DNA of 64,000 bases from Dyadobacter psychrophilus (GTDB lineage Bacteria; Bacteroidota; Bacteroidia; Cytophagales; Spirosomataceae), in contig NZ_FUZA01000007.1 of NCBI RefSeq assembly GCF_900167945.1, positions 310,001 to 374,000 of the forward strand. Reading direction: 5' to 3'. The notes under the pieces are model-generated. The model had not been told where the DNA came from and did no database searches. It was given only the letters and a program-made list of their open reading frames with translations. Of this stretch, positions 1 to 9,056 are shown in pieces. Each line of letters starts with the position of its first letter. The stretch's first letter is position 1. Both the position numbers and the translations under genes were made by a program.

Positions 1-2
1 CG

Positions 3-1343
3 GTCATGCGCCTGATCGCCGATATTCCCTTGCAGATCAAGAAAAATGCAGGTTATGCAGAGTTCACGCTCGAACAGGGGAAAACAGCCTATCTGGTGTT
101 GGAATGTGGAAAAACGCAGGTGGAAGACGAGAATCCAATTGAGATTTATAAAAAAAACACCTATCAGGACACGGTTGATTTTTGGCGGAAATGGTCTAAG
201 AAATCGAGTTACAAAGGTCGCTGGACGGGCACGGTGAATCGTTCGGCGATAACGCTCAAGCTGCTCACTTCACGCGAGCAGGGTTCCATGGTGGCGGCGC
301 CGACATTCAGTCTGCCGGAAGTCATAGGCGGCGGGCGTAACTGGGATTACCGTTTCATGTGGATCAGGGACGCCGCTTTTACAATGTATGCTTTTCTGCG
401 GCTCGGCTATACGGATGAGGCCACGGCATTTCTCGAATGGATCCATGACCGCTGCAAGGAAGACAAGCTTTACCTCATGTACACGATCGATGGCGGGCAT
501 GATTTGGAGGAAAAAGAGCTGGAATATTTGAGCGGCTATCAAAACTCAAAACCCGTCAGGATCGGCAACGGCGCGCAGGACCAGTATCAGCTCGATATTT
601 ACGGCGAGCTCATCGACACGATCTACATTTACAACAAACAGCACGCAGCGATTACTTTTGAATTTTGGGAAACCATAGTGAAACAGGTTAATGTGGTTAC
701 CAAAAAGTGGAAAACCGCCGATCACGGGATTTGGGAGATCCGAAACACTGAAAAGCATTTTCTGCATAGCCGGCTTATGTGCTGGGTGGCGATGGACCGC
801 GCGATAAAGATCGGGCAGCACCGCTCGTTCCCTTTTCCGGAAAACGACTGGAAGAAAGTGCGTGACGACATTTATACAGACATTTATGATAATTTCTGGA
901 ACGACGAAATAGGTGCCTGGGTGCAACACAAAGGCGCAGATACCGTAGACGCCAGCGTTTTACTGATGTCGCTCATGCATTTTATCTCACCTCTCGAACC
1001 GCGTTGGTTATCCACGTTGAAAGTCGTGGAAGAACAGCTGGGTGTGGATGTGCTTTTATACCGTTACAAAAACGGCATAGCATCATTCGACGGCTTGAAA
1101 GGGGAAGAAGGCACATTTAATATGTGCTCATTCTGGTACATCGAATCACTCGCTAAAAGCGGGGAAGTAGCAAAAGCGCTTGATAGCTTTGAGAAAATGA
1201 TAGGTTATGCCAACCATTTGGGCTTGTTCAGCGAACAGATCGGCCACAAGGCCGAGCATCTTGGCAATTTCCCACAAGCTTTTACGCATCTGGCCCTCAT
1301 CAGTGCTGCGTTGGAGATTGATAAACAGCTGGACAGACAATAA
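3..1343 (+). CDS. Glycoside hydrolase family 15 protein, 5' end outside window
   Basis: The reading frame is open from the left edge, so the N-terminal part is missing; 445 residues are seen after the first in-window ATG, against about 600 for the family. The visible part has the end of the N-terminal beta domain and the alpha/alpha barrel. The GH15 signature NWDYRFMWIRD lies at visible residues 112-122, an acidic GIWEIR motif near 240, and SEQIG...NFPQAFTHLAL near the C-terminus, where the second catalytic Glu of the family sits. GH15 enzymes release glucose from alpha-glucans or trehalose; which substrate is used here cannot be told. No signal peptide can be judged. The next gene is convergent, 8 bases away. 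Confidence 0.88.
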   Translation, partial: VMRLIADIPLQIKKNAGYAEFTLEQGKTAYLVLECGKTQVEDENPIEIYKKNTYQDTVDFWRKWSKKSSYKGRWTGTVNRSAITLKLLTSREQGSMVAAPTFSLPEVIGGGRNWDYRFMWIRDAAFTMYAFLRLGYTDEATAFLEWIHDRCKEDKLYLMYTIDGGHDLEEKELEYLSGYQNSKPVRIGNGAQDQYQLDIYGELIDTIYIYNKQHAAITFEFWETIVKQVNVVTKKWKTADHGIWEIRNTEKHFLHSRLMCWVAMDRAIKIGQHRSFPFPENDWKKVRDDIYTDIYDNFWNDEIGAWVQHKGADTVDASVLLMSLMHFISPLEPRWLSTLKVVEEQLGVDVLLYRYKNGIASFDGLKGEEGTFNMCSFWYIESLAKSGEVAKALDSFEKMIGYANHLGLFSEQIGHKAEHLGNFPQAFTHLALISAALEIDKQLDRQ

Positions 1344-1351
1344 TGGTATTC

Positions 1352-2071
1352 TCAATTGAGATTTAGGCCAACGGCAAGCCCAATGTAGGGTTTGCCCTGG
1401 TAAATCCATAAATGCTTGTTGCCGTCCAGCAGATGGTCCACCGCGCCGATCAACCCGAAAGTGAAATTTTCCACGCCCATGACAATGGCAACGCCCTTGG
1501 ACCAGGCCATGCCATCGTATTCAATAGAGATGCCATTATTGGTCACCCAGGGATTTAGCGGCGTGACGCCAAAGCCTGTAATAATTCCTGCCGAGATCCC
1601 GTAATGCTTCACTTTTTCATGCAATTTTCCGATCGGATCTGTGGTCAATGACATTCTGTAAACATCCGTCCGATAGCCCAGGTAAACGGCACCATTAAGG
1701 TGATTGCTAAATTGCCTTGGAAAGGACTGTGCGGACGGACGGAATTTGATAGGAATAGTCAGGATGTCGACATCGAATCCATTTTGCCAATATTTATTGC
1801 TATTCATGTTCTCGGTTGACGCTTTTTGAGCAAAAGTCTGCTTTACCAGCTCCGAAGGCTTGACGGGAGCAGTGCGCCAGCCCTTTTTCAAAGAATATAT
1901 CGAGATCGAATCTTCTGTATTTTCCACATAAACCTGCTGTTTCTGACCTTTGACTTTGGTATGGTAGATCCCGTCCGCAAAATTGAATTTTGGACTGTCC
2001 TTCTGGCTCTTGCAACTGAAAAGTTGGCACATTAAGATCAGGAAAAGAAACCGAAGGGATTTTTGCGCCAT
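1352..2071 (-). CDS. Putative lipoprotein of unknown function
   Basis: The protein has 239 residues if started at the ATG at 2071; an in-frame start exists at 2140, but the 2071 start puts a lipoprotein signal directly at the N-terminus (MAQKSLRF, hydrophobic stretch, then lipobox LFSC with Cys20). I do not recognise the family. The second half is rich in Gly and aromatic residues with alternating hydrophobic stretches (for example GAVYLGYRTDVYRM and GVAIVMGVENFTFGLIG), compatible with beta-strands of an outer-membrane-associated protein. It is convergent with the GH15 gene and stands alone. Confidence 0.7.
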   Translation of the reverse strand: MAQKSLRFLFLILMCQLFSCKSQKDSPKFNFADGIYHTKVKGQKQQVYVENTEDSISIYSLKKGWRTAPVKPSELVKQTFAQKASTENMNSNKYWQNGFDVDILTIPIKFRPSAQSFPRQFSNHLNGAVYLGYRTDVYRMSLTTDPIGKLHEKVKHYGISAGIITGFGVTPLNPWVTNNGISIEYDGMAWSKGVAIVMGVENFTFGLIGAVDHLLDGNKHLWIYQGKPYIGLAVGLNLN

Positions 2072-2323
2072 TGTCGTCTTAATTCTTAAAAGTTTGTCCA
2101 GCCAGACAAAGCTAACAAATATCCCAAAAGTCATTAACATCCCCTTTTGTACAAATACTTAGCGAAGCGCCTAGAAAGCCATTTACACGCTTACAGGCCG
2201 CAATTTCAGGAGGTTACCGTTGGCTGTTTGGTTCCCGCCACTTATTCATTGTTTGAGGATAACTAACCTTGCTTGATCTAGTATTGTGCCGTTAAGTCAT
2301 CTTTAATTTTAACACTATATCGT

Positions 2324-3202
2324 ATGAACAGCTCATTTACAAAGACCGCATTAATGGTCAGTCTTTCTGCCGGTTTAATTTTATCGTCTTGCCAGAATGA
2401 AAATTTAATTCCCGCTACTCCGCAGCCAGCAGACAATGAGGCAGGTGCACGCTTAGCAGCGATTCCGGCTGCTACGGCAGCATTGACGCTGGTGAAACAC
2501 GGCGATGAGGCCTTAAGTTACTATCCCGACGGGCGTTTAAAAGAAGTTCAGTATACGAACAGTGAAATAGATTACGCGATCAAATCACTGCGCGTTGTAT
2601 ACACTTATGGTGCCGACTGGACTGACTGGGTTGTTGCAACCCGTTACGAAAATAATTTCAAGAAGCAGGAAATGAAATGGCGCATTGAGAATGGAAAGGC
2701 AACGGAACTGGTAACAGCACATTACAAACAGGGTTCCGGCGGATTTCCTTACCTGTACACCCATGCGAAATTTGAGTACAATGCTAAACAGCAACTCGTG
2801 AAGGTAATCAGCACGACCCCGGAAAAATCGGTAATAACGTTTTCATATGACGGATCGGGCAATCTTGTCAAACACCTCACGACCAGTGGAAGCGGAAAGT
2901 CATTGACCGTGACCGATTACAACGAATATGCATATGCTGAATATGTGGGAGGGCCACTCGATTTAGACAAGAACCGCGTTATCAACACGCATGTATTCGG
3001 TGCAAATGGTTTAAGCCAGATCGGCGATCCGTACTTGCCTATTTTCGGTAAGTTCGGGACAAACCTTGTAAAGATCAGAAATACGTCCGGCCCTACATTC
3101 AAATTTGCTCATACACTTGATGCCAAAGGAAATGTCCGGGCACAAAAAATCTCGTATTGGGATGGTCAGCTGGTAAAAGAAAAAGCCTTCCTTTATCGCT
3201 GA
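2324..3202 (+). CDS. Lipoprotein with YD/RHS-like repeats
   Basis: A 292-residue protein with a clear lipoprotein leader: a hydrophobic stretch followed by LSSC with Cys23. The mature part contains short tyrosine-rich units such as YYPDGRLKEVQY, FEYNAKQQLVKV and FSYDGSGNLVKHL, which are the YD/RHS-like or DUF4595-type repeats common in Bacteroidota surface lipoproteins. These proteins are usually cell-surface beta-repeat proteins without a known enzyme activity. The gene is monocistronic and ends in front of a strong hairpin at 3221-3266. Confidence 0.72.
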   Translation: MNSSFTKTALMVSLSAGLILSSCQNENLIPATPQPADNEAGARLAAIPAATAALTLVKHGDEALSYYPDGRLKEVQYTNSEIDYAIKSLRVVYTYGADWTDWVVATRYENNFKKQEMKWRIENGKATELVTAHYKQGSGGFPYLYTHAKFEYNAKQQLVKVISTTPEKSVITFSYDGSGNLVKHLTTSGSGKSLTVTDYNEYAYAEYVGGPLDLDKNRVINTHVFGANGLSQIGDPYLPIFGKFGTNLVKIRNTSGPTFKFAHTLDAKGNVRAQKISYWDGQLVKEKAFLYR

Positions 3203-3220
3203 TCGGTTGATATTCCTTCT

Positions 3221-3266
3221 TACAACCAAGCCAGGCAATCTAAATAGATTGCCTGGCTTGGTTGTA
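3221..3266. terminator. Perfect 22-bp inverted repeat, bidirectional terminator
   Basis: The arms 3221-3242 and 3245-3266 are exact reverse complements with 2 bases between them; the centre AATCTAAATAGATT will form a small loop. It sits between the convergent genes ending at 3202 and 3272. No long T-run follows on either strand, so it may act as a stable 3' end or bidirectional stop rather than a textbook terminator. Confidence 0.7.
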
Positions 3267-3271
3267 CATGA

Positions 3272-4774
3272 TCAAAGGCGCTGAACACGACTTTTTTCAA
3301 CCCCTTCATGCTGCCTGCTTAGATATTTCTCATAAATCGAGTTGGGAGATCCCAAATACTGCTTTGCGCCTTCCGGATCCTTATAGCCATTGCGGAGGGC
3401 CTGGTATATATTAGGGTAGTCTGTATAACGAAATGTTCGATACTGCACCTCTTCGCCTGTGATCTGGCTTGCAATCTTGTTTTCTCTTAAAAGGTCCGAT
3501 TTGACGTAAATAAGGCTTATTATCAAAAATAAGATCGATGAAGAAGCCAGGTAAAAATGTTTCTGGCCTGGCCATTGTCCGGATCTTATCGCTGCTTCAA
3601 ATCCCCTCAAAATTCCAATAAACAAAATGATGCACAGGGGAATGGAGCCCCTGAAAAACAGGTCATTGTAAATGCCCATCCGATATAGCGATAATGCGAA
3701 GAGCAGCCCGAAAACTGTATTGATAAACCACTTCGGAAAAATCCGAAAAAGCTTATTTAAGTAAATAATTACAATATAAAACAAAGCAAAGTCGATCAGC
3801 AGACCGGTTGCATAGCTTAACAAAATATGCTTCGCAGGCTTAAAGTCCCAGAGAAAACCCTGGATTGCTAAGGTTTGAGAAGAAAGAAAGTATGCAAATA
3901 CTGGCAGAAACGCCAATCCAGGTATCAGATACGAAACGATTACCGTTCGTCTGTCAATTGCTCTCCATCCATCGTTTAAGACATATTTATGAATAAAAAC
4001 AGCTCCAAATACAGCCAGCAGTGAAAGAGCAGGGAACACAGCCCAAACAAAAACCAGTATGACCACAAAAAAGGTCTCATCGATTTTTTTCCGGTATATA
4101 AAATCATATAAGAGGATGCCGGAACCGATTAACGAGGGAATTACCTGGTTAGGGGTAAAAGCATTCTGTTCAAAGATGGATCTGATTGAAGGGTTAAATA
4201 TGGGTGCATGAATCTGTGAAAGGTTCAAAAGTTTTAACGCAGAGAAAATCAGCTGTCCCACGCCGCGCATGAACAGAAAAAGCAACAGCATTAATCTGCT
4301 TTGACCAACAAGCAAAAGCACCCAGGCAAATCCAAGAAAAAAACCGAGAAACGTCCAGAATACAAACACCGAAGGCAGTAACTGGCCGTATATTTTAGAA
4401 GTAAATGCAGGCAGCAGATAGTATCCATAGTAATAACAGGCATATCTGTCGACCTCAGGGAAGTAGATTGGCCAGTTATTCTTGAACAAGTCGTAAAATT
4501 TTGTATTATGGGCAAGCCAGTCAAACGAAGGTTTACTAAACCCGCCAATACCACAAAAGAATACGCATATAATCGAGAATATAAAAACAAAAACCAGGCT
4601 TTTTGCTGTCAGCTTCTCCGTCCGATCCTCTTTTTTCAATTCGAGATAAAGCAGATAAACAAACCCAATCGTAAGCAGGACTGAATATGGCTGCCTGAAC
4701 CAGCCCAGTCCGAATAACAGATTGGGCAGCATTAAATAGCAAACAGAACATTTACGCAATAGCCCTGCATTCAT
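3272..4774 (-). CDS. Polytopic membrane protein, unknown function
   Basis: A 500-residue protein made mostly of hydrophobic segments, about 10-12 predicted membrane spans. A periplasmic-type loop near residues 95-120 carries DRYACYYYGYYLLPAF, a pattern seen in GT-C-like or DUF2079-type membrane proteins that act on lipid-linked sugars, but no DxD or catalytic motif could be placed with confidence. The C-terminal 50 residues are soluble and end in a basic stretch. The gene is alone and convergent with the lipoprotein gene to its left. Function is not assigned. Confidence 0.7.
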   Translation of the reverse strand: MNAGLLRKCSVCYLMLPNLLFGLGWFRQPYSVLLTIGFVYLLYLELKKEDRTEKLTAKSLVFVFIFSIICVFFCGIGGFSKPSFDWLAHNTKFYDLFKNNWPIYFPEVDRYACYYYGYYLLPAFTSKIYGQLLPSVFVFWTFLGFFLGFAWVLLLVGQSRLMLLLFLFMRGVGQLIFSALKLLNLSQIHAPIFNPSIRSIFEQNAFTPNQVIPSLIGSGILLYDFIYRKKIDETFFVVILVFVWAVFPALSLLAVFGAVFIHKYVLNDGWRAIDRRTVIVSYLIPGLAFLPVFAYFLSSQTLAIQGFLWDFKPAKHILLSYATGLLIDFALFYIVIIYLNKLFRIFPKWFINTVFGLLFALSLYRMGIYNDLFFRGSIPLCIILFIGILRGFEAAIRSGQWPGQKHFYLASSSILFLIISLIYVKSDLLRENKIASQITGEEVQYRTFRYTDYPNIYQALRNGYKDPEGAKQYLGSPNSIYEKYLSRQHEGVEKSRVQRL

Positions 4775-4852
4775 AAATATGTATTTGCTGAGAGCTTGCC
4801 AGCGATCATTTTGACAGCATTTTGTTTTGAGATATACTTATTGTTCAAACAC

Positions 4853-5905
4853 CTAGATAGACGCCATATCGATGACAAAGCGATATTTCACATCGCCTTT
4901 CAGCAATCGTTCGTAAGCCACATTGATCTGCTGCATGTCGATCATTTCAATGTCGGACACAATGTTGTGCTCGCCGCAGAAATCCAGCATTTCCTGTGTT
5001 TCAGCAATGCCGCCGATCATAGAACCGGCGAAGCTTTTCCGACCCATAATCAAGCTGAAAGCAGCAACGGGCAACGGATTTTCGGGCGCACCAACGAGTG
5101 CCAGCGAACCATCTACGCGAAGCAGGTTCAAGTATGCATTGATATCATGCTCTGCCGAAACGGCGTCGAGAATAAAGTTGAGTTTTCCTTTGTAAGCAGC
5201 CATTTGGTCCTCGTCTTTCGACAAAACTACTTCGTCAGCACCCAGGCGTTTAGCTTCCGCGAATTTTGATTCGGATGTTGTGAATGCAACAACGTGAGCA
5301 CCCATTGCTTTGGCAATCTTTATTCCCATGTGGCCCAGGCCTCCGATTCCAACGATCCCTACCTTATGCCCCGGCCCCACATTCCAGTGCCTTAGTGGCG
5401 AATAAGTGGTGATACCGGCACACAATAATGGTGCTGTTGCTGCCAGGTCCAGGTTCTCCGGAATGCGCAGAACGTAATTTTCGTCCACTACAACGCTTTC
5501 AGAATAACCGCCAAAAGTAGGTGTGCCAAGGTATTTGTCGGGTGAGTTATAAGTGCCCGTCATGCCGGGCTCGCAATATTGTTCCAAACCCTCCTGGCAA
5601 TACTGGCACTCGCGGCAAGAGTCTACGATACAGCCCACACCCACAGTGTCGCCCACTTTGAATTTACTCACATGATCACCGACGCGGACAATCTTACCAA
5701 CGATTTCATGACCCGGAACGCACGGATAAATTGTGCCGTGCCATTCATTCTTGGCCGTATGCAGGTCAGAATGGCAAACGCCGCAATATTGGATTTCAAT
5801 TTGTACGTCGTGCGCAGTAGGAATTCTGCGGCTGATGTCCATCGGATTTAAAGGTGCCTCAGCTGCTGCCGTGCCGTATGCTTTGATGTTTGTTGTTTCA
5901 GTCAT
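4853..5905 (-). CDS. Zinc-dependent alcohol dehydrogenase (YahK/CAD type)
   Basis: The start is set at the ATG at 5905 (350 residues); an upstream in-frame extension lacks family similarity. The enzyme oxidises alcohols or reduces aldehydes with NAD(P)(H). The catalytic zinc motif CGVCHSDLH begins at Cys41, GHE is at 65-67, and four structural-zinc cysteines are at 97, 100, 103 and 111. A Rossmann motif VGIGGLGHMG follows. These are the landmarks of the cinnamyl-alcohol dehydrogenase/YahK group. It is the last gene of a three-gene minus-strand operon after the cupin and monooxygenase genes, with 31 bases to the gene before it, suggesting a shared role in handling reactive carbonyls or aromatics. 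Confidence 0.9.
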   Translation of the reverse strand: MTETTNIKAYGTAAAEAPLNPMDISRRIPTAHDVQIEIQYCGVCHSDLHTAKNEWHGTIYPCVPGHEIVGKIVRVGDHVSKFKVGDTVGVGCIVDSCRECQYCQEGLEQYCEPGMTGTYNSPDKYLGTPTFGGYSESVVVDENYVLRIPENLDLAATAPLLCAGITTYSPLRHWNVGPGHKVGIVGIGGLGHMGIKIAKAMGAHVVAFTTSESKFAEAKRLGADEVVLSKDEDQMAAYKGKLNFILDAVSAEHDINAYLNLLRVDGSLALVGAPENPLPVAAFSLIMGRKSFAGSMIGGIAETQEMLDFCGEHNIVSDIEMIDMQQINVAYERLLKGDVKYRFVIDMASI

Positions 5906-5936
5906 GGTATTAATACTGGTTGTTAGGTTTGTTCTT

Positions 5937-6365
5937 TTACAATTTTTTAAAGATTTCCTGCATCGTCTGTGTGTCGAGTACATTCATATCTATCAATTTC
6001 AATGCTTTCACCATTTTTAGCGTGGTTGTTTTGTAATGCTGGAAGTGCGGGGTTTTCAAATGCGACTGGTAAGCGGCACTGTCGGCATAAATCTCCACGA
6101 TACGGATCTGATTGGGCTGCTCTTTCATAGACATTGGAAAGATAGCCACCACGCCTGGCTCCTTTTTGACGGAAGCCGCGGCTTCTTCTTTGACAATTGC
6201 GAGATAAGCGCTCAAATATTCGGGAAAAATCTCAATTTCGGAAATCCGCACCATCATTTCCGGTTCAATGACCGGGTGCAAAGGTTTTGAAATAGCTCCT
6301 TTTAACGTAATGCTGAACAAAAGCATCAGCATGAAGGCGCATAGTTTAGTTTTTTCCCAGCTCAT
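5937..6365 (-). CDS. Exported antibiotic-biosynthesis-monooxygenase (ABM) fold protein
   Basis: A 142-residue protein with an N-terminal hydrophobic signal (residues 6-26) and then a single ABM ferredoxin-like domain: VRISEIEIFPEYLSAYLAIV, a central EPGVVAI strand, and the HLKTPHFQHYKTTT segment that is typical of the YgiN-type quinol monooxygenases. Family members oxidise quinols without cofactor or only bind them. It lies 9 bases downstream of the cupin gene and 31 bases upstream of the alcohol dehydrogenase, so the three are probably one transcript. Confidence 0.82.
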   Translation of the reverse strand: MSWEKTKLCAFMLMLLFSITLKGAISKPLHPVIEPEMMVRISEIEIFPEYLSAYLAIVKEEAAASVKKEPGVVAIFPMSMKEQPNQIRIVEIYADSAAYQSHLKTPHFQHYKTTTLKMVKALKLIDMNVLDTQTMQEIFKKL

Positions 6366-6374
6366 GTTTTCGAT

Positions 6375-6881
6375 TTATTGTTTGTTCACAGCATTGTAAT
6401 CTTCTTCCGAAACCGGTTTTAGCCAAACTACATTGGTTTCACCTTCATAATTGGTTATCGCGATGTGCACCATTTTGGTTTGTGCCGCGGCTCCGTGCCA
6501 ATGTTCCACATTTTCCGGAATATTAACGACGTCGCCTTTTTTAATGGGACGGGCGTCTTTGTTTTTTTCCTGATAAAAACCTGCTCCTTCTGTTACGATC
6601 AAAACTTGCCCACGCGGGTGCGTGTGCCAATTAGTGCGCGCTCCGGGCTCGAAGGTCACGCTGCCCATCAGGAAATCATTATTTTTATCTTTCGCGATCA
6701 GCGGCGTAAAGAATGCGTTTCCGGTGAAATAGCTGCCTGGTAATGGGTCGCCTTTTGGAAAAAGGGCCGTATCTTGAACTTGTGCCATGTTGGCTTGACG
6801 TTTAGTTTGACTATATGCAGCTGTGGAGATGAATGTTCCAAGCAATAATGTGTAAGTTATAGATTTCCTGAAGTGTATCAT
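6375..6881 (-). CDS. Exported cupin-domain protein
   Basis: A 168-residue protein with a Sec signal ending near AAYSQ and a single cupin barrel. The metal-binding cupin motif 1 is seen as NWHTHPRGQVLIVTEGAG and motif 2 as PENVEHWHGAA, giving the His/Glu-type ligand set. Related proteins are annotated as (R)-mandelonitrile-lyase-like or carboxymuconolactone-decarboxylase-associated cupins. It is the first gene of the cupin-ABM-alcohol dehydrogenase operon. The substrate is not known. Confidence 0.85.
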   Translation of the reverse strand: MIHFRKSITYTLLLGTFISTAAYSQTKRQANMAQVQDTALFPKGDPLPGSYFTGNAFFTPLIAKDKNNDFLMGSVTFEPGARTNWHTHPRGQVLIVTEGAGFYQEKNKDARPIKKGDVVNIPENVEHWHGAAAQTKMVHIAITNYEGETNVVWLKPVSEEDYNAVNKQ

Positions 6882-7016
6882 TGCGTTACGATTTTTGTGC
6901 CATTAATAAGACAAAGGTCGCCCAACCTGCCTGCACCGGTTTTATACAGATTACAGAAATATTTACCAGTTTTACTGATTATGATTATTATATAGAATCA
7001 CCCTAGCCGACGATGC

Positions 7017-7024
7017 TATATTTG
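7017..7024 (+). promoter_or_regulatory. Candidate -7 element of pirin promoter
   Basis: TATATTTG matches the Bacteroidota -7 consensus TAnnTTTG exactly, 43 bases before the pirin start codon. No convincing -33 TTTG was found about 20 bases upstream, so the call is tentative. Confidence 0.35.
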
Positions 7025-7066
7025 GCCAGGAAATACTAAGCGTCGACAGCAGAAATCTTTATTTTT

Positions 7067-7981
7067 ATGCTTGATATAGTTATAGAATCCAGAAAAGCCG
7101 AAATCGTCCCCGGTTTTGAAGTAAAACGCATTCTTCCCTACCAATTAAGGAGAATGGTTGGGCCATTCATATTTATGGACCATGGCGGACCGGTAAGTAT
7201 TCCCACGCCGACAGCAACTAATCTTGATGTGCTGCCACATCCGCACATTGGTCTTTCAACGGTAAGTTATTTGTTTAGCGGCAATGTTACCCATCGGGAT
7301 AGCCTTGGCGTTGAGCAGATTATAAAGCCAGGGGAAGTCAATTGGATGACAGCCGGAAAAGGCATAGCACATAGTGAACGTTTTGAAGATCCTGCCATGC
7401 TTGCTGGCGGTGAATTGGAACTGATACAAACCTGGGTTGCCCTGCCAGAAAAAGACGAAGAATCTGATCCGTCTTTTAAAAACTATACGCCGGAACAATT
7501 GCCGATATTTACCGAGAAAGGCATATGGATGCGATTGATCGCAGGCGAAGCGTACGGACTGAAAAACAATGTCAGCACCAGTTCCCCAATGTTTTATCTG
7601 CATGTGGTTCTTGATCAGGGAGCTCGGTTTGGCCTTCCCGGTGGACATAGCGAGCGGGGTGTTTACATTGTTAAAGGCACTATTGAAGTAAACGGTATCA
7701 ATTATACGGCAGGCAAATTATTGGTTTTCTCAAAAGGCGTAGACCCTTTGCTTATTGCCAAAGAATCCGCAACGCTGATGCTGCTGGGTGGCGAGCATTT
7801 AGGAGAGCGTTACATCTGGTGGAACTTCGTTTCCAGCCGCAAAGAAAGGATTGAACAAGCCAAAGAAGACTGGAAACAGGGACGCATTATATTACCTCCG
7901 ACAGATAACGAGGAATTTGTCCCGCTTCCAAAGGACAACTCGCGACCGGCAGGCGGACCGCCTCCGGAAGCACTTTCCTAG
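7067..7981 (+). CDS. Pirin family protein
   Basis: A 304-residue two-cupin protein. The N-terminal domain shows the pirin signature RRMVGPFIFMDHGGPV, the metal ligands in PHPHIGLSTV and the later HSERF, and the C-terminal half carries the pirin_C segment (FGLPGGHSERGVYIVKGTIE, LLLGGE-type strand). Bacterial pirins include quercetin 2,3-dioxygenases and redox-sensing iron proteins. It is transcribed away from the cupin operon, and a strong terminator follows at 8018-8061. Confidence 0.92.
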   Translation: MLDIVIESRKAEIVPGFEVKRILPYQLRRMVGPFIFMDHGGPVSIPTPTATNLDVLPHPHIGLSTVSYLFSGNVTHRDSLGVEQIIKPGEVNWMTAGKGIAHSERFEDPAMLAGGELELIQTWVALPEKDEESDPSFKNYTPEQLPIFTEKGIWMRLIAGEAYGLKNNVSTSSPMFYLHVVLDQGARFGLPGGHSERGVYIVKGTIEVNGINYTAGKLLVFSKGVDPLLIAKESATLMLLGGEHLGERYIWWNFVSSRKERIEQAKEDWKQGRIILPPTDNEEFVPLPKDNSRPAGGPPPEALS

Positions 7982-8017
7982 TGTCCGGTTCAGTATTACA
8001 TGATAATTTTAGATTCC

Positions 8018-8061
8018 AGTAAAACCACCGGGCAGAAATCATTCCGCCCGGTGGTTTTACT
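8018..8061. terminator. Terminator hairpin between convergent genes
   Basis: The 16-base arm AGTAAAACCACCGGGC (8018-8033) is the exact reverse complement of 8046-8061, with a 12-base loop. It contains an A-rich 5' flank and T-rich 3' arm, so it can stop transcription of both pirin (+) and the hydrolase (-). Confidence 0.85.
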
Positions 8062-8100
8062 ATGCTTTGGCAGCTATGCCGATGGCAGACAACATTAACA

Positions 8101-8922
8101 CTATTCTTGAATAAACGCCAAAATATCCTTGTTAATGGTGTCAGCTTCCGTGGTTGGCATGCCGTGCGGGAAACCTGGATAAGTGATTAGCTTACCATTT
8201 TTCAAAAGCTTAATCGCTTTCAATGCAGTAATTTGATAAGGCACAATCTGGTCGTCTTCGCCGTGGAGCACCAGCACAGGAACGTCAACGCTGCTGAGAT
8301 CCTCAGTAAAGTCCGTTGCAGAAAATGCTTTTATGCATTCGTAATGCGCAAGTATGCTGCCCATCATTCCCTGCCGCCACCAGTTGTCGCGAACTCCTTG
8401 TTTTTCAACAGCGCCTTCGCGGTTGTAACCGTAAAAAGCTTCCGAGAAGTCCTTGAAATACTGCGGTCTTTGTGTGGCAGTCAACAAACGGATTTCGTCA
8501 AAAACACCCACAGGCACACCGTCGGGGTTGTTTTCTGTCTGCACCATAATCGGCGTTACGGCACTTACCAGCACGGCTTTCGCTACCCTGCCATTCCCGT
8601 GCTTGTTCACATAATGTATCACTTCACCACCTCCGGTAGAATGACCGATATGTATGGCATCTTTCAGATCCAGGTGCGTTACGAGCTCGGCTACATCCGC
8701 AGCGTATGTATCCATCTCATGACCCTGATAGGTTTGGGAAGAACGTCCATGTCCCCGCCGGTCGTGGGCAATGACCCGGAAACCTTTTTGGAGAAAAAAC
8801 ATCATTTGATTATCCCAGTCATCACCGGAAAGCGGCCATCCGTGGTGAAAGACGATAGGCTGCCCGGTGCCCCAGTCTTTGTAGAACAATGTGGCTCCAT
8901 CTCTTAATGTCAAAGTGCTCAT
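8101..8922 (-). CDS. Alpha/beta hydrolase, non-heme chloroperoxidase type
   Basis: A 273-residue single-domain alpha/beta hydrolase without signal peptide, close to the family length of about 275. The oxyanion motif HHGWPLSGDDW is at residues 26-36, the nucleophile elbow GHSTGGG has Ser95, the acid is in HGEDDQIV (Asp223/224), and His253 is in FPHGM. This arrangement and the DRRGHGRSSQ motif are those of cofactor-free haloperoxidases/perhydrolases related to aryl esterases. Natural substrate unknown. It is monocistronic. Confidence 0.9.
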   Translation of the reverse strand: MSTLTLRDGATLFYKDWGTGQPIVFHHGWPLSGDDWDNQMMFFLQKGFRVIAHDRRGHGRSSQTYQGHEMDTYAADVAELVTHLDLKDAIHIGHSTGGGEVIHYVNKHGNGRVAKAVLVSAVTPIMVQTENNPDGVPVGVFDEIRLLTATQRPQYFKDFSEAFYGYNREGAVEKQGVRDNWWRQGMMGSILAHYECIKAFSATDFTEDLSSVDVPVLVLHGEDDQIVPYQITALKAIKLLKNGKLITYPGFPHGMPTTEADTINKDILAFIQE

Positions 8923-9056
8923 GATTTTGTTTTTTTAAGTGAAAATCGTCCTGGCAATAACGTAAGATTCGGACTGCTTTTCAAAAACCAAACATCAATC
9001 TTGTATTAATTTCAATGGTTTCCAGTGTAATTTGCGCGTATGGCTGCGGAAAAAGC